Assembly (NCBI GenBank): GCA_030431165.1
Contig: JAUIJQ010000130.1
Span: forward strand, 1-7,800
DNA length: 7,800 bases
Direction: 5' to 3'
Source: Rhodothermia bacterium
GTDB taxonomy: Bacteria; Bacteroidota; Rhodothermia; Rhodothermales; JABDKH01
A model generated the notes under the pieces. It was not told the origin of the DNA. It did not search any database and saw only the letters and a program-made list of their open reading frames with translations. A program made the translations under genes and the position numbers. Shown piece after piece: positions 1-5,816 of this stretch. Position 1 is the first letter of the stretch, and the number at the start of each line of letters is the position of its first letter.

Positions 1-1375
1 TGCGGTTGTCGGGTAGGCTGGTCGGATCGTCCCCGCGATGCTGGTACACCACAAAGCCGCGTTGCTCGGGTACGTAGCGGGCGAGTCCGGCATCCGATGT
101 GCCAACCCAGATCGTGCCGTCAGCGCTAGCCAGTAGCGCCGTAACGTTGTTGCTCGGGATTGACGTTGCGTCGCTACCTGCATGACGTACATGACAGTAA
201 GTCGCGGCCGTCGGGTCATACCGGCTGACGCCACCGCGCCACCCGCCGAACCACATGTTGCCGCGCCGATCCTCGTAAATAGACAGAATGTCGGTGTCGC
301 CGAGGCTGTTGACGTCGGATGGCTCGTTCGAAAAGCGCGTGACGTGAGGCGTGCCAGACTCGTCAAAACGCACGCGTTCCAGCGACGGGGCAAACGTCGA
401 AACCCACACCGCCCCGGACCGGTCAGCCATTGCCCCCCTGAGGTCGAGCGTCAAGACATTGTGGTCACCGCCGGTGGGTCCGTGACCGGCCCAGTGACCA
501 ACAAGGTGTTCGAAGACTCCCGGCTGGTCCAGTGGCATCCGGTCCACGCCGCCTCGCCAGAGTCCGATAATCAGGGCGCCCGATGAGTCCTGCCCGAGTG
601 ATCGAATGAAGTGACTCGCCAGTGTGGTTCTGTCGGCGGGGTCGTGCCGGAAATGGGTGAATGTCCCGGAGGCTGCATCGTATCTACTTAGGCCTTTGCC
701 CTGCGTAGCCGTCCACAGTGTGCCCCGCTGGTCGACAAAGATTGTGCTGACGCTGTCACCCGGTATCGTCGCAGGGTCGGTGTGATCTGCTCTCAGGAAA
801 GTGAATTGATCAGACCCCGGTTGCAGGCCCCCGAGTCCGCCTCCTCGCGTAGCGATCCAGACCGTACCGCTGCTGTCAATCTCGACTGCCCGAACCGAGA
901 GTCTCGGCGATTCGTTTGGGTCTGAAGTACGGCTTGATGCCGGTCCAGATGGTTCGGGGAACGCATACGATTTGGCCTGCTGCGTAGTTGGGTCGAGTCG
1001 GCTGATCCCGTTCGCGGTCGCGATCCAGAGGTGGCCGGTCGCGTCTTCAGCGATGTCGTTGATGATGTTTCCGACAATCGATGTGGCGTCGTCTGGTTCG
1101 TGTCGATAGACCCGAAATTCCTGCCCGTCGTATCTGTTGAGTCCGTCTGCGGTGCCAAACCAGAGAAAGCCCGTCTTGTCCTGATACACGGATCGAACAT
1201 AGTTCGCTGACAGGCCGTCTTCCACCGAGAATCGGTCGAACCGTGGCTGTGGTTGCGGACAGACAAGCTGGCCCTTCGCGGGCGATGCAGACGCCGCGAA
1301 GAGGGCGAGCAGAAGCGTCACACCCGTCCATCTCACCCGGAGGTTCATTCGTTGTCTGGTCGGCAAGGCAGCCAT
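1..1375 (-). CDS. Two-component regulator propeller sensor protein, N-terminal part (cut by left window edge)
   Basis: The frame is open from the left edge to an ATG at 1375 and gives 458 residues. A signal peptide is clear: a basic stretch (RQRMNLRVRW) is followed by a hydrophobic run TLLLALFAASASPAKGQ, with processing likely near residue 35-38. A second in-frame ATG at 1348 gives a more conventional short n-region and is an equally good start; neither has a Shine-Dalgarno. The mature part shows eight repeats of the 'two-component regulator propeller' type (Reg_prop), with cores near residues 71-82 (LWFGTADGLNRY), 116-126, 172-180, 220-230, 268-278, 323-331, 374-384 and 422-434 (IWVGTSDAGLARY). 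The usual linker signature D-P-T-S-L-P-D-N precedes the edge. Family members normally carry about 14 repeats forming two periplasmic seven-bladed propellers, then a Y_Y_Y domain, one TM segment and a histidine kinase, hybrid kinase/AraC or GGDEF output. Everything after repeat 8 lies outside, so the output module is unknown. The ligand cannot be inferred; polysaccharide sensing is common in the family but unproven here. Confidence 0.9.
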   Translation of the reverse strand, partial: MAALPTRQRMNLRVRWTGVTLLLALFAASASPAKGQLVCPQPQPRFDRFSVEDGLSANYVRSVYQDKTGFLWFGTADGLNRYDGQEFRVYRHEPDDATSIVGNIINDIAEDATGHLWIATANGISRLDPTTQQAKSYAFPEPSGPASSRTSDPNESPRLSVRAVEIDSSGTVWIATRGGGLGGLQPGSDQFTFLRADHTDPATIPGDSVSTIFVDQRGTLWTATQGKGLSRYDAASGTFTHFRHDPADRTTLASHFIRSLGQDSSGALIIGLWRGGVDRMPLDQPGVFEHLVGHWAGHGPTGGDHNVLTLDLRGAMADRSGAVWVSTFAPSLERVRFDESGTPHVTRFSNEPSDVNSLGDTDILSIYEDRRGNMWFGGWRGGVSRYDPTAATYCHVRHAGSDATSIPSNNVTALLASADGTIWVGTSDAGLARYVPEQRGFVVYQHRGDDPTSLPDNR

Positions 1376-1545
1376 GTCGGGAAGATAGGGGCACCGGTCG
1401 ATGGTAGCCGCAACAGGCGCAATGTCGCCACCTGTCGCCGTCTCTTCCACTACTGATTGCCGCCTCGGTGCCTTAGACGGGCGCTGCGGCCCTGCGTCGT
1501 CATGCTGCCGTGTATCAACGACTCGAAAATGCCGTATCCTGCGGC
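1376..1545. promoter_or_regulatory. Divergent intergenic region between sensor and membrane-protein genes
   Basis: This 170-bp gap separates two divergently transcribed genes, so promoters for both should lie here. I see no convincing -10/-35 pair and no Shine-Dalgarno for either start. TGTCGCC occurs twice (1423-1429 and 1433-1439), exactly 10 bp apart, which would place both copies on one face of the helix; at this GC content the match could be chance. A TATCCT hexamer at 1535-1540 sits only 5 nt before the ATG at 1546, so if it is a -10 element the plus-strand transcript would be leaderless. Both observations are weak. Confidence 0.35.
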
Positions 1546-2394
1546 ATGCGGCTATTCAGTGAACAGGAAATCGGAGCGATTCTCAAGCGGACGGCAGAGC
1601 TGTCAAAGCAGGCCGATCGGAGCGTCCAGGACGGATTGTCTTTGGAGGAGATTCAGCAGCTTGCAGCCGATGCCGGTCTGGATCCTGACCTTGTTGCGCG
1701 TGCAGCCGCCGAAGTCTCATCGCCCGTTGCGGTCAAGCCCCGTGCGGATTTGTTCGGGGGGCCGCTAGCTTACGCGACCGATGTAGACCTTGACATCGAT
1801 GTCGACGAAGAAGCGTGGGAGTCGATGTTGCCCGCGATTCGAGCGACGTTCCACGATCCCGGCACGGTGTCGGTGCGCGACGGTACGTACGAGTGGACGG
1901 GTACCGGTGGGGAAGGAAACAAGAAGGCGCATGTGCACATCCGAAAGACAGCGTCGGGCACAAGGCTACACGTCTTCTGGAGCCAACTTCCCATGGCAAT
2001 CCCGTTCTTCATACCGACGCTGATGGCGACGTTTATCTCGCTTCCCATTGTTTTTGAGGAACTGAGTCTTGGGCTTGCGGGCATTCCGGTCGTTGCGATG
2101 GTATTCGCTGCGATGTTCATGTTATCCCGGTTCGGCGTGACGACGTTGCGTAAGCATCACATCCGCAAGATTGATCAGCTTTCGAATGACCTGTCGATGA
2201 TTGCGTACGAGCACGCAACAGCAGACAAGGCGGCCGAGCGCGTTGATACCGGTCCAGAACGTACTGATGACGGCACCGATCACACCGGTCAGATCCCGGA
2301 ACTCGGTGATGCCATCGAAGCAGATTCGGATGAAGACCTAACCCCTGATCCCGCACTCAGGGACCCGGCACGATCACGACGGGGACAGATCTGA
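1546..2394 (+). CDS. Two-TM membrane protein of unknown function with helical N-terminal domain
   Basis: This 282-residue protein has no assigned function. Residues 1-57 (MRLFSEQEIGAILKRTAEL ... LSLEEIQQLAADAGLDPDLVARAAAEV) match a helical module I recognise from many uncharacterised bacterial membrane proteins, with the typical 'L-x-x-x-E-[IL]-x-x-[IL]-A-x-x-[AV]-G-[IL]-[DS]-P-x-x-V' pattern. Residues about 80-145 form a soluble alpha/beta stretch (acidic, then AWESMLPAIRATF, then strands VSV, YEWTG, AHVHIRK, TRLHVFW). Two hydrophobic segments follow at about 149-170 and 174-195 as a hairpin, so both ends probably face the cytoplasm. The tail from about 225 is polar, rich in D, E, T and R, and probably disordered. 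ATG 1546 was chosen because the conserved module begins there; an in-frame GTG at 1510 would add 12 residues of no recognisable character. The last 38 bp overlap the 3' end of the convergent dehydrogenase-like gene. Position and topology suggest a membrane regulator or partner, but this is a guess. Confidence 0.8.
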   Translation: MRLFSEQEIGAILKRTAELSKQADRSVQDGLSLEEIQQLAADAGLDPDLVARAAAEVSSPVAVKPRADLFGGPLAYATDVDLDIDVDEEAWESMLPAIRATFHDPGTVSVRDGTYEWTGTGGEGNKKAHVHIRKTASGTRLHVFWSQLPMAIPFFIPTLMATFISLPIVFEELSLGLAGIPVVAMVFAAMFMLSRFGVTTLRKHHIRKIDQLSNDLSMIAYEHATADKAAERVDTGPERTDDGTDHTGQIPELGDAIEADSDEDLTPDPALRDPARSRRGQI

Positions 2395-4066
2395 ATTCAG
2401 ACCCGCTACGGACTTGTACAAACACCAATCCGGATTGGACCTGGTTGAGTGTTACCGTCCGTTCCGACTGACCGCGCGCAACCGACCACTGGCTGACGGT
2501 ACTCACCGTGCGACCGAGTACGTCGAACACGGTCAAGTCCACAACCGCTGGCGCTGAGCTTTCCACCCGGATGGTGATTCGACCCGATGTCGGATTCGGG
2601 TACACCGCCGCAATAGACAGAAGCGGTAGATCGTGCGTGGGCTCGTCGTAGCCGTCCGTCGTACTTGACATGCGCGGAAACGACAGCTCCCATAGCGTGC
2701 CGGTGCCACCGAATACCATATCGACAACATACAGCGATGTGTCGCGGAGCACGGCGTCGATCGGGTTCGAAAAGCCCGTGGCGATTTGCTCGACTTGCAT
2801 GCTGTCGGGGCCGCCGAATTCGCTCTCGGGGTAGAACGGGGTAAGAAGGAGGAGGTCTTCGCCCGGGTCGTTGAAGGGATCCAGGAGGTTGCTTCCGGCA
2901 TTTGTCCAACTCACCACAAACCCGTTCCCGTTGTAGCGCCCGTCCAGGACCGCAGCCGTGTCAAAGACAAGGCCGAGCGGAGAGCGGTGCGGAGTAAGTG
3001 AGTAGGCATGTTGACCGGAAACGTCTGCGTCGAACGTTGCTCCGGTCGCAGCGTCGCGAAGGACGTTTGCGTCTGGGCCCACGTTGGCAATCGGATCGGC
3101 GAACGTGACGCCGGATGGTGGGGGCGGGTATGCCGGGTCATCGTAGAAGAAGCCACCCTGCGCCGCCGTCGCGGTTGGGTTGAGCAACAGGTCGGATGCC
3201 GGGACATATCCGGCGAACTGCATTGGCGTGTCGTTGCCGCCCATCCGCCACGGAAATCCGAAATGCGCACCCTCGCGAATCCAGTTGATCTCGTCTTCGT
3301 CGTCCCGATCACCGGAGTTCTCCGTTGCAATCAGGTTGCCGCGCCCGTCAAAGGCCAGGTCAAAGCTGTTTCGTACCCCGTCAGCGAACAGGTAGCCGCC
3401 GGCGGCAAGGCTGTCGTCGTCATTGTAGAGGTAAACGACGCCCGGTTCGTCGAGCGGTATTCTGAGAATGGCCGACGAAATCGGCACCTCGCGTAGGTCG
3501 TTGATCGAGCCGCTCCGATTCTGAATTTCGCCGTGGTCGGTTCGCGAGCCGGAGTTGACGTAGAGGTACTGGCCGGACTCGTCAACAACAACGCCGTTGA
3601 AGAGGTGGTCGAACGCGGTGCCAGAGAGCGGGTAAGGCTGGGACTCGGCTATAGTTGTCCAGGTGTACGGCGTGCCGGGAGTACCCCGAACAACTCGCAG
3701 CGACAACTCCGGGCCGTTCACGACGTTGCCGACAACGTAGAGAGCGCCGTCCGGACCGGCGGCGAGGCCGTGAGTCGGGCCGCTTGCAAGTCCGTGATCG
3801 GACGATTGAAAGGCAATCGACGACGTGCCGGCGTCCACATCGACACGGTGAATGTCCCCATTCGTGCGCAGGAAGAACAGATTGTTGCTCAACGGGTCGG
3901 CGACAAGGCGCACGACTGACGCGGGCACCGATGTCACGGCACGCACAGAGATTTCCGGGTCGTTCGTTTGTACGGACTGGGCGCCTGCGGTGCGAGCCTC
4001 AAAACAGACTATAAAGATAAGTGCTGTGAGTCCCAGGCAGGTCGGGCGTTTGGGGGCAATAGTGAT
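2357..4066 (-). CDS. Secreted glucose/sorbosone dehydrogenase-like beta-propeller with T9SS type A sorting domain
   Basis: The frame is open back to a TAG at 4094-4096. With the ATC at 4066 as start the product has 569 residues. Residues 1-30 then form a good signal peptide: ITIAPKRPT, a hydrophobic run CLGLTALIFIVCF, and A-G-A before Q30. Only non-canonical ATC (4066) or ATT (4058-4060) codons are available there; the first standard start, GTG 3946, would remove the signal entirely. A perfect AGGAGG lies 7 nt before the ATC. The propeller carries GSDH-family motifs: THGLAAGPDGALY (about 98-110; the His matches the catalytic His position of soluble PQQ glucose dehydrogenases), GVRNSFDLAFDGRGNLIATEN (230-250) with DEINWI, HFGFPW, PHRSPLGLVF (359-368), and GFSNPIDAVLRDTSLYVVD. 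It ends in a type A sorting domain of about 85 residues (YPNPTSGRITI at 489, VFDVLGRTV), so export through the outer membrane by T9SS is expected. Cofactor and substrate are not established; an aldose or other polyol oxidation is the family default. Alternative: a non-enzymatic propeller. Confidence 0.85.
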   Translation of the reverse strand: MTIAPKRPTCLGLTALIFIVCFEARTAGAQSVQTNDPEISVRAVTSVPASVVRLVADPLSNNLFFLRTNGDIHRVDVDAGTSSIAFQSSDHGLASGPTHGLAAGPDGALYVVGNVVNGPELSLRVVRGTPGTPYTWTTIAESQPYPLSGTAFDHLFNGVVVDESGQYLYVNSGSRTDHGEIQNRSGSINDLREVPISSAILRIPLDEPGVVYLYNDDDSLAAGGYLFADGVRNSFDLAFDGRGNLIATENSGDRDDEDEINWIREGAHFGFPWRMGGNDTPMQFAGYVPASDLLLNPTATAAQGGFFYDDPAYPPPPSGVTFADPIANVGPDANVLRDAATGATFDADVSGQHAYSLTPHRSPLGLVFDTAAVLDGRYNGNGFVVSWTNAGSNLLDPFNDPGEDLLLLTPFYPESEFGGPDSMQVEQIATGFSNPIDAVLRDTSLYVVDMVFGGTGTLWELSFPRMSSTTDGYDEPTHDLPLLSIAAVYPNPTSGRITIRVESSAPAVVDLTVFDVLGRTVSTVSQWSVARGQSERTVTLNQVQSGLVFVQVRSGSEFRSVPVVIVPGP

Positions 4067-4073
4067 AGCGTCG

Positions 4074-4079
4074 CCTCCT
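4074..4079 (-). promoter_or_regulatory. Perfect Shine-Dalgarno (AGGAGG) that points to a non-ATG start
   Basis: On the minus strand AGGAGG is followed by CGACGCT and then ATC ACT ATT GCC CCC AAA CGC. The spacer is 7 nt to ATC (start 4066) and 13 nt to ATT (start 4060). No ATG, GTG or TTG lies in the propeller's frame near it; the out-of-frame TTG one base into ATT meets a TAG after about 15 codons. None of the other genes in the window has such a strong site, so it supports the signal-peptide-encoding start of the dehydrogenase-like gene. Confidence 0.65.
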
Positions 4080-4110
4080 GGTGTTCGTTGCGACTAGTCC
4101 ACGCGAGCCG

Positions 4111-4127
4111 GTGAAGCCGTGCTTCAC
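4111..4127. repeat. Perfect 7-bp stem, 3-nt loop hairpin upstream of the dehydrogenase-like gene
   Basis: GTGAAGC-CGT-GCTTCAC on the plus strand (GTGAAGC-ACG-GCTTCAC on the minus strand) is a perfect inverted repeat, about 45 nt upstream of the proposed ATC start. No T-run follows on either strand, so it is not a typical intrinsic terminator. It would fall in the 5' leader if transcription starts upstream, or it may be an operator. Function unknown. Confidence 0.45.
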
Positions 4128-4139
4128 AAAGCTCGTGTT

Positions 4140-4156
4140 AATGTACCGTTTACATT
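4140..4156. repeat. AT-rich inverted repeat, possible operator
   Basis: AATGTA-CCGTT-TACATT is a perfect 6-bp inverted repeat with a 5-bp centre, a spacing often seen for dimeric regulators. On the minus strand its second half includes TACATT, which matches a -10 hexamer at 4 of 6 positions, but no good -35 accompanies it. It lies just upstream of the hairpin at 4111-4127 and so could control the dehydrogenase-like gene. Inference only. Confidence 0.3.
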
Positions 4157-4165
4157 GGGTTGCCG

Positions 4166-4188
4166 GGAATTGGGACGCCCCAGATTCC
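4166..4188 (-). terminator. Bulged 9-bp hairpin downstream of the FG-GAP gene (possible terminator without U-tract)
   Basis: GGAAT plus TGGG pair with CCCA plus ATTCC around a 4-nt loop, with a single bulged base. The hairpin lies 17-39 nt beyond the TAG of the FG-GAP gene at 4205. It would be stable, but no T-run follows on the minus strand, so it may only stabilise the 3' end of the transcript, or not act at all. If it does terminate, the dehydrogenase-like gene downstream needs its own promoter. Confidence 0.35.
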
Positions 4189-4204
4189 GGCGGCCGCTCG
4201 GAAA

Positions 4205-5698
4205 CTAGCGTACAATAGCAAATCGTCCGATCGATGAGGCTGTGACATCCCTCCGGCGTGCGAAGTAGAGTCCCGAGGGCAGTCGACTGACGTCAATCAT
4301 TATCGAAACGGCTGACTCTCGAGAGACGCATGTCGCCTCGGCGTCGAGAACCCTTCTCCCGATAAGATCGACTACGTCGATTCGAAGGGGCAAGTTGTCG
4401 AAGCAGTCTAACGTCAACGTGATCATATTCGACGCAGGATTCGGATGGGCCAGCACTTGCTTCGAGTCCGAGTAAGCCTTAACCGGTACACTATTCAGTA
4501 CGTGGCTCTGGGAAAAGGCATAGACAGCGCCGAGATCAGCAAATGGGTCACTCGCGTCCGGCTCTGCCGAGGGAGCGCCGACGAACACCGTTCCGCTTCC
4601 GACGGCCACGGCTGAACCGAAGTCATCGCGTTCGGCAATGTCGGGTGCGATAACGGCGACGGGTTGCAGCCATCTCTGGCCGTCATACCGAGACACGGCG
4701 GCAAGCCCCGAACGAAAACCATTCGCGTCGTGGCCCGGCGCTCCGATTACAACAACGTTCGACCCGAGCGAAATTGAAGCGCCAAATTGGTTCAGGTTTC
4801 GCTCAAGCGGAGCCGACAAGATCTGGGTCTCGGTCCAGATGCTGTCGTCTCTTGCGAACATGTACGCGGCCCCGGCATCAACGTCGGCCAGATCGTTCTT
4901 GTGCGCCCCGACAGCGATGACGTCCTCGTGGACCGCAACCGAAGCACCAAAGTAGTCTCGCTGGTTGCCGTCACTCGCGGTCAAAACTTGCGTCTGCACC
5001 CACGTGCCGGACTTCCGCGTGAACACGTAAGCGGCACCCTGAAGCAGCCCATCGATTACCTGAGTTGGCGCTCCGACAATGGCAGTGTCCCCATAGATGT
5101 CAACAGAACTGGCGAAATTGAGATTGGCCGTTGTGTCGGGGACAAGCGTTTGTTCGAACACCCATTCGTCATTTACGAGCCGAAGTACAAACGCCATGTT
5201 ATTGGGCGAGCCGACGATTGCGAGCGAGTCGTTCGCGCCTAATGCTTGACCAAATCCGAATGGTCTATACGTTGAGTCGCCCGGAAACAACGCCTGTTGC
5301 TGAGCCCAAGACGTTCCATCGTGCCTGAATGTTCGAACGCTTCCAACAAAATCTCCGTCTAGCGTATCACTCGGATAGCCGATCAAGATCCAGTCGCTGG
5401 CAATCGCCACAGTTGCTCCAAAGTCGTACTGCTCACTGTTCGTCGGCTCGAGTTTTTGCTCTTGTAGCCATGAGCCGGCTGATCGTTGAAAGACGTACGC
5501 GGATCCGCGGCCCGTCGCTACGGAACGATCCGCGGGTGCTCCTACGACAGCAAGGTCGCCGTTGACCGAAATGGCTTTGCCGAATGAGGCCTCGGCAACA
5601 CCGTCGTTGCCGTAGAGGGTGGTGACGGTCTGTCCGTTACTGACGCCCGCCAGCAGCAGGGCCGAGATCGGAATAAGGTGTCGGATTCTCCAGTTCAA
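4205..5698 (-). CDS. Secreted seven-repeat FG-GAP propeller protein with T9SS type A sorting domain
   Basis: The product has 497 residues. The start is TTG at 5698; an in-frame TAA lies at 5714-5716 and no ATG or GTG is available, and no Shine-Dalgarno is seen. The signal peptide is convincing: (M)NWRIRH, then LIPISALLLAGVS, with cleavage near NGQ (residues 21-23). Residues about 36-396 contain seven FG-GAP repeats of the integrin-alpha-like, FG-GAP_2 type. Their F-G (once F-A) starts are at 39, 93, 149, 195, 250, 305 and 360, spaced 46-56 residues, and each has a [VI]-G-[AS]-P or similar motif followed by an AYVF-type strand. Seven repeats suit one closed seven-bladed propeller. The C-terminus from about 413 is a type A sorting domain: HPNPASNMITLTL at 418, VVDLIGRRVLDAEA, then SRLPSGLYFARR and RFAIVR. 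The protein should therefore be exported by T9SS and be cell-surface attached or released. Such propellers usually bind proteins or glycans; no catalytic motif is visible. It reads in the same direction as the dehydrogenase-like gene, with a 138-bp gap. Confidence 0.9.
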   Translation of the reverse strand: MNWRIRHLIPISALLLAGVSNGQTVTTLYGNDGVAEASFGKAISVNGDLAVVGAPADRSVATGRGSAYVFQRSAGSWLQEQKLEPTNSEQYDFGATVAIASDWILIGYPSDTLDGDFVGSVRTFRHDGTSWAQQQALFPGDSTYRPFGFGQALGANDSLAIVGSPNNMAFVLRLVNDEWVFEQTLVPDTTANLNFASSVDIYGDTAIVGAPTQVIDGLLQGAAYVFTRKSGTWVQTQVLTASDGNQRDYFGASVAVHEDVIAVGAHKNDLADVDAGAAYMFARDDSIWTETQILSAPLERNLNQFGASISLGSNVVVIGAPGHDANGFRSGLAAVSRYDGQRWLQPVAVIAPDIAERDDFGSAVAVGSGTVFVGAPSAEPDASDPFADLGAVYAFSQSHVLNSVPVKAYSDSKQVLAHPNPASNMITLTLDCFDNLPLRIDVVDLIGRRVLDAEATCVSRESAVSIMIDVSRLPSGLYFARRRDVTASSIGRFAIVR

Positions 5699-5816
5699 TG
5701 AGTTTGTCAGCGATTATCATTCGTAGCTGATTTGTGCACAATGTATATACTGATTATCCAAAGCTTTTCGGGTATCCTTGGTCTTTGGCACACAAACGAC
5801 TGACTCGATCAACCGC
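5699..5816. promoter_or_regulatory. Divergent promoter region with clustered short palindromes
   Basis: This 118-bp AT-rich gap lies between the FG-GAP gene (minus) and the histidine kinase gene (plus). It holds three perfect palindromes in 36 bp: TTGTGCACAA (5732-5741), GTATATAC (5743-5750) and AAAGCTTT (5760-5767). GATTATC occurs twice on the plus strand (5712-5718 and 5752-5758), 40 bp apart. A TATACT hexamer at 5746-5751 could be a -10 for the kinase gene, and TATCCTTG at 5773-5780 resembles the Bacteroidota -7 box TAnnTTTG with one mismatch; neither has a clear upstream partner element. Operator function is inferred from position. Confidence 0.4.

Noticed and set aside
182..586. Plus-strand 134-residue open frame inside the propeller sensor gene
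   Set aside because: It lies antisense to a continuous, motif-rich propeller reading frame, and its translation is R/P/H/V-rich without any domain.
793..1394. Two overlapping minus-strand open frames with ATG starts
   Set aside because: They are out of frame with the Reg_prop coding sequence, have S/R/T-rich composition, and show no recognisable motif.
3008..3496. Plus-strand 162-residue open frame
   Set aside because: Antisense shadow of the dehydrogenase-like gene; the valine/arginine-rich translation mirrors the opposite codons.
2357..3946. GTG at 3946 as the start of the dehydrogenase-like gene
   Set aside because: It would remove a complete signal peptide needed by a T9SS cargo protein, and it has no Shine-Dalgarno, whereas AGGAGG lies upstream of the longer form.
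4190..4197. GCGGCCGC 8-bp palindrome beside the FG-GAP stop codon
   Set aside because: A GC-only palindrome is likely by chance in GC-rich DNA, and nothing around it supports a function.
4787..5242. Plus-strand 151-residue open frame inside the FG-GAP gene
   Set aside because: Antisense to a fully supported repeat protein, with no start context and no domain.
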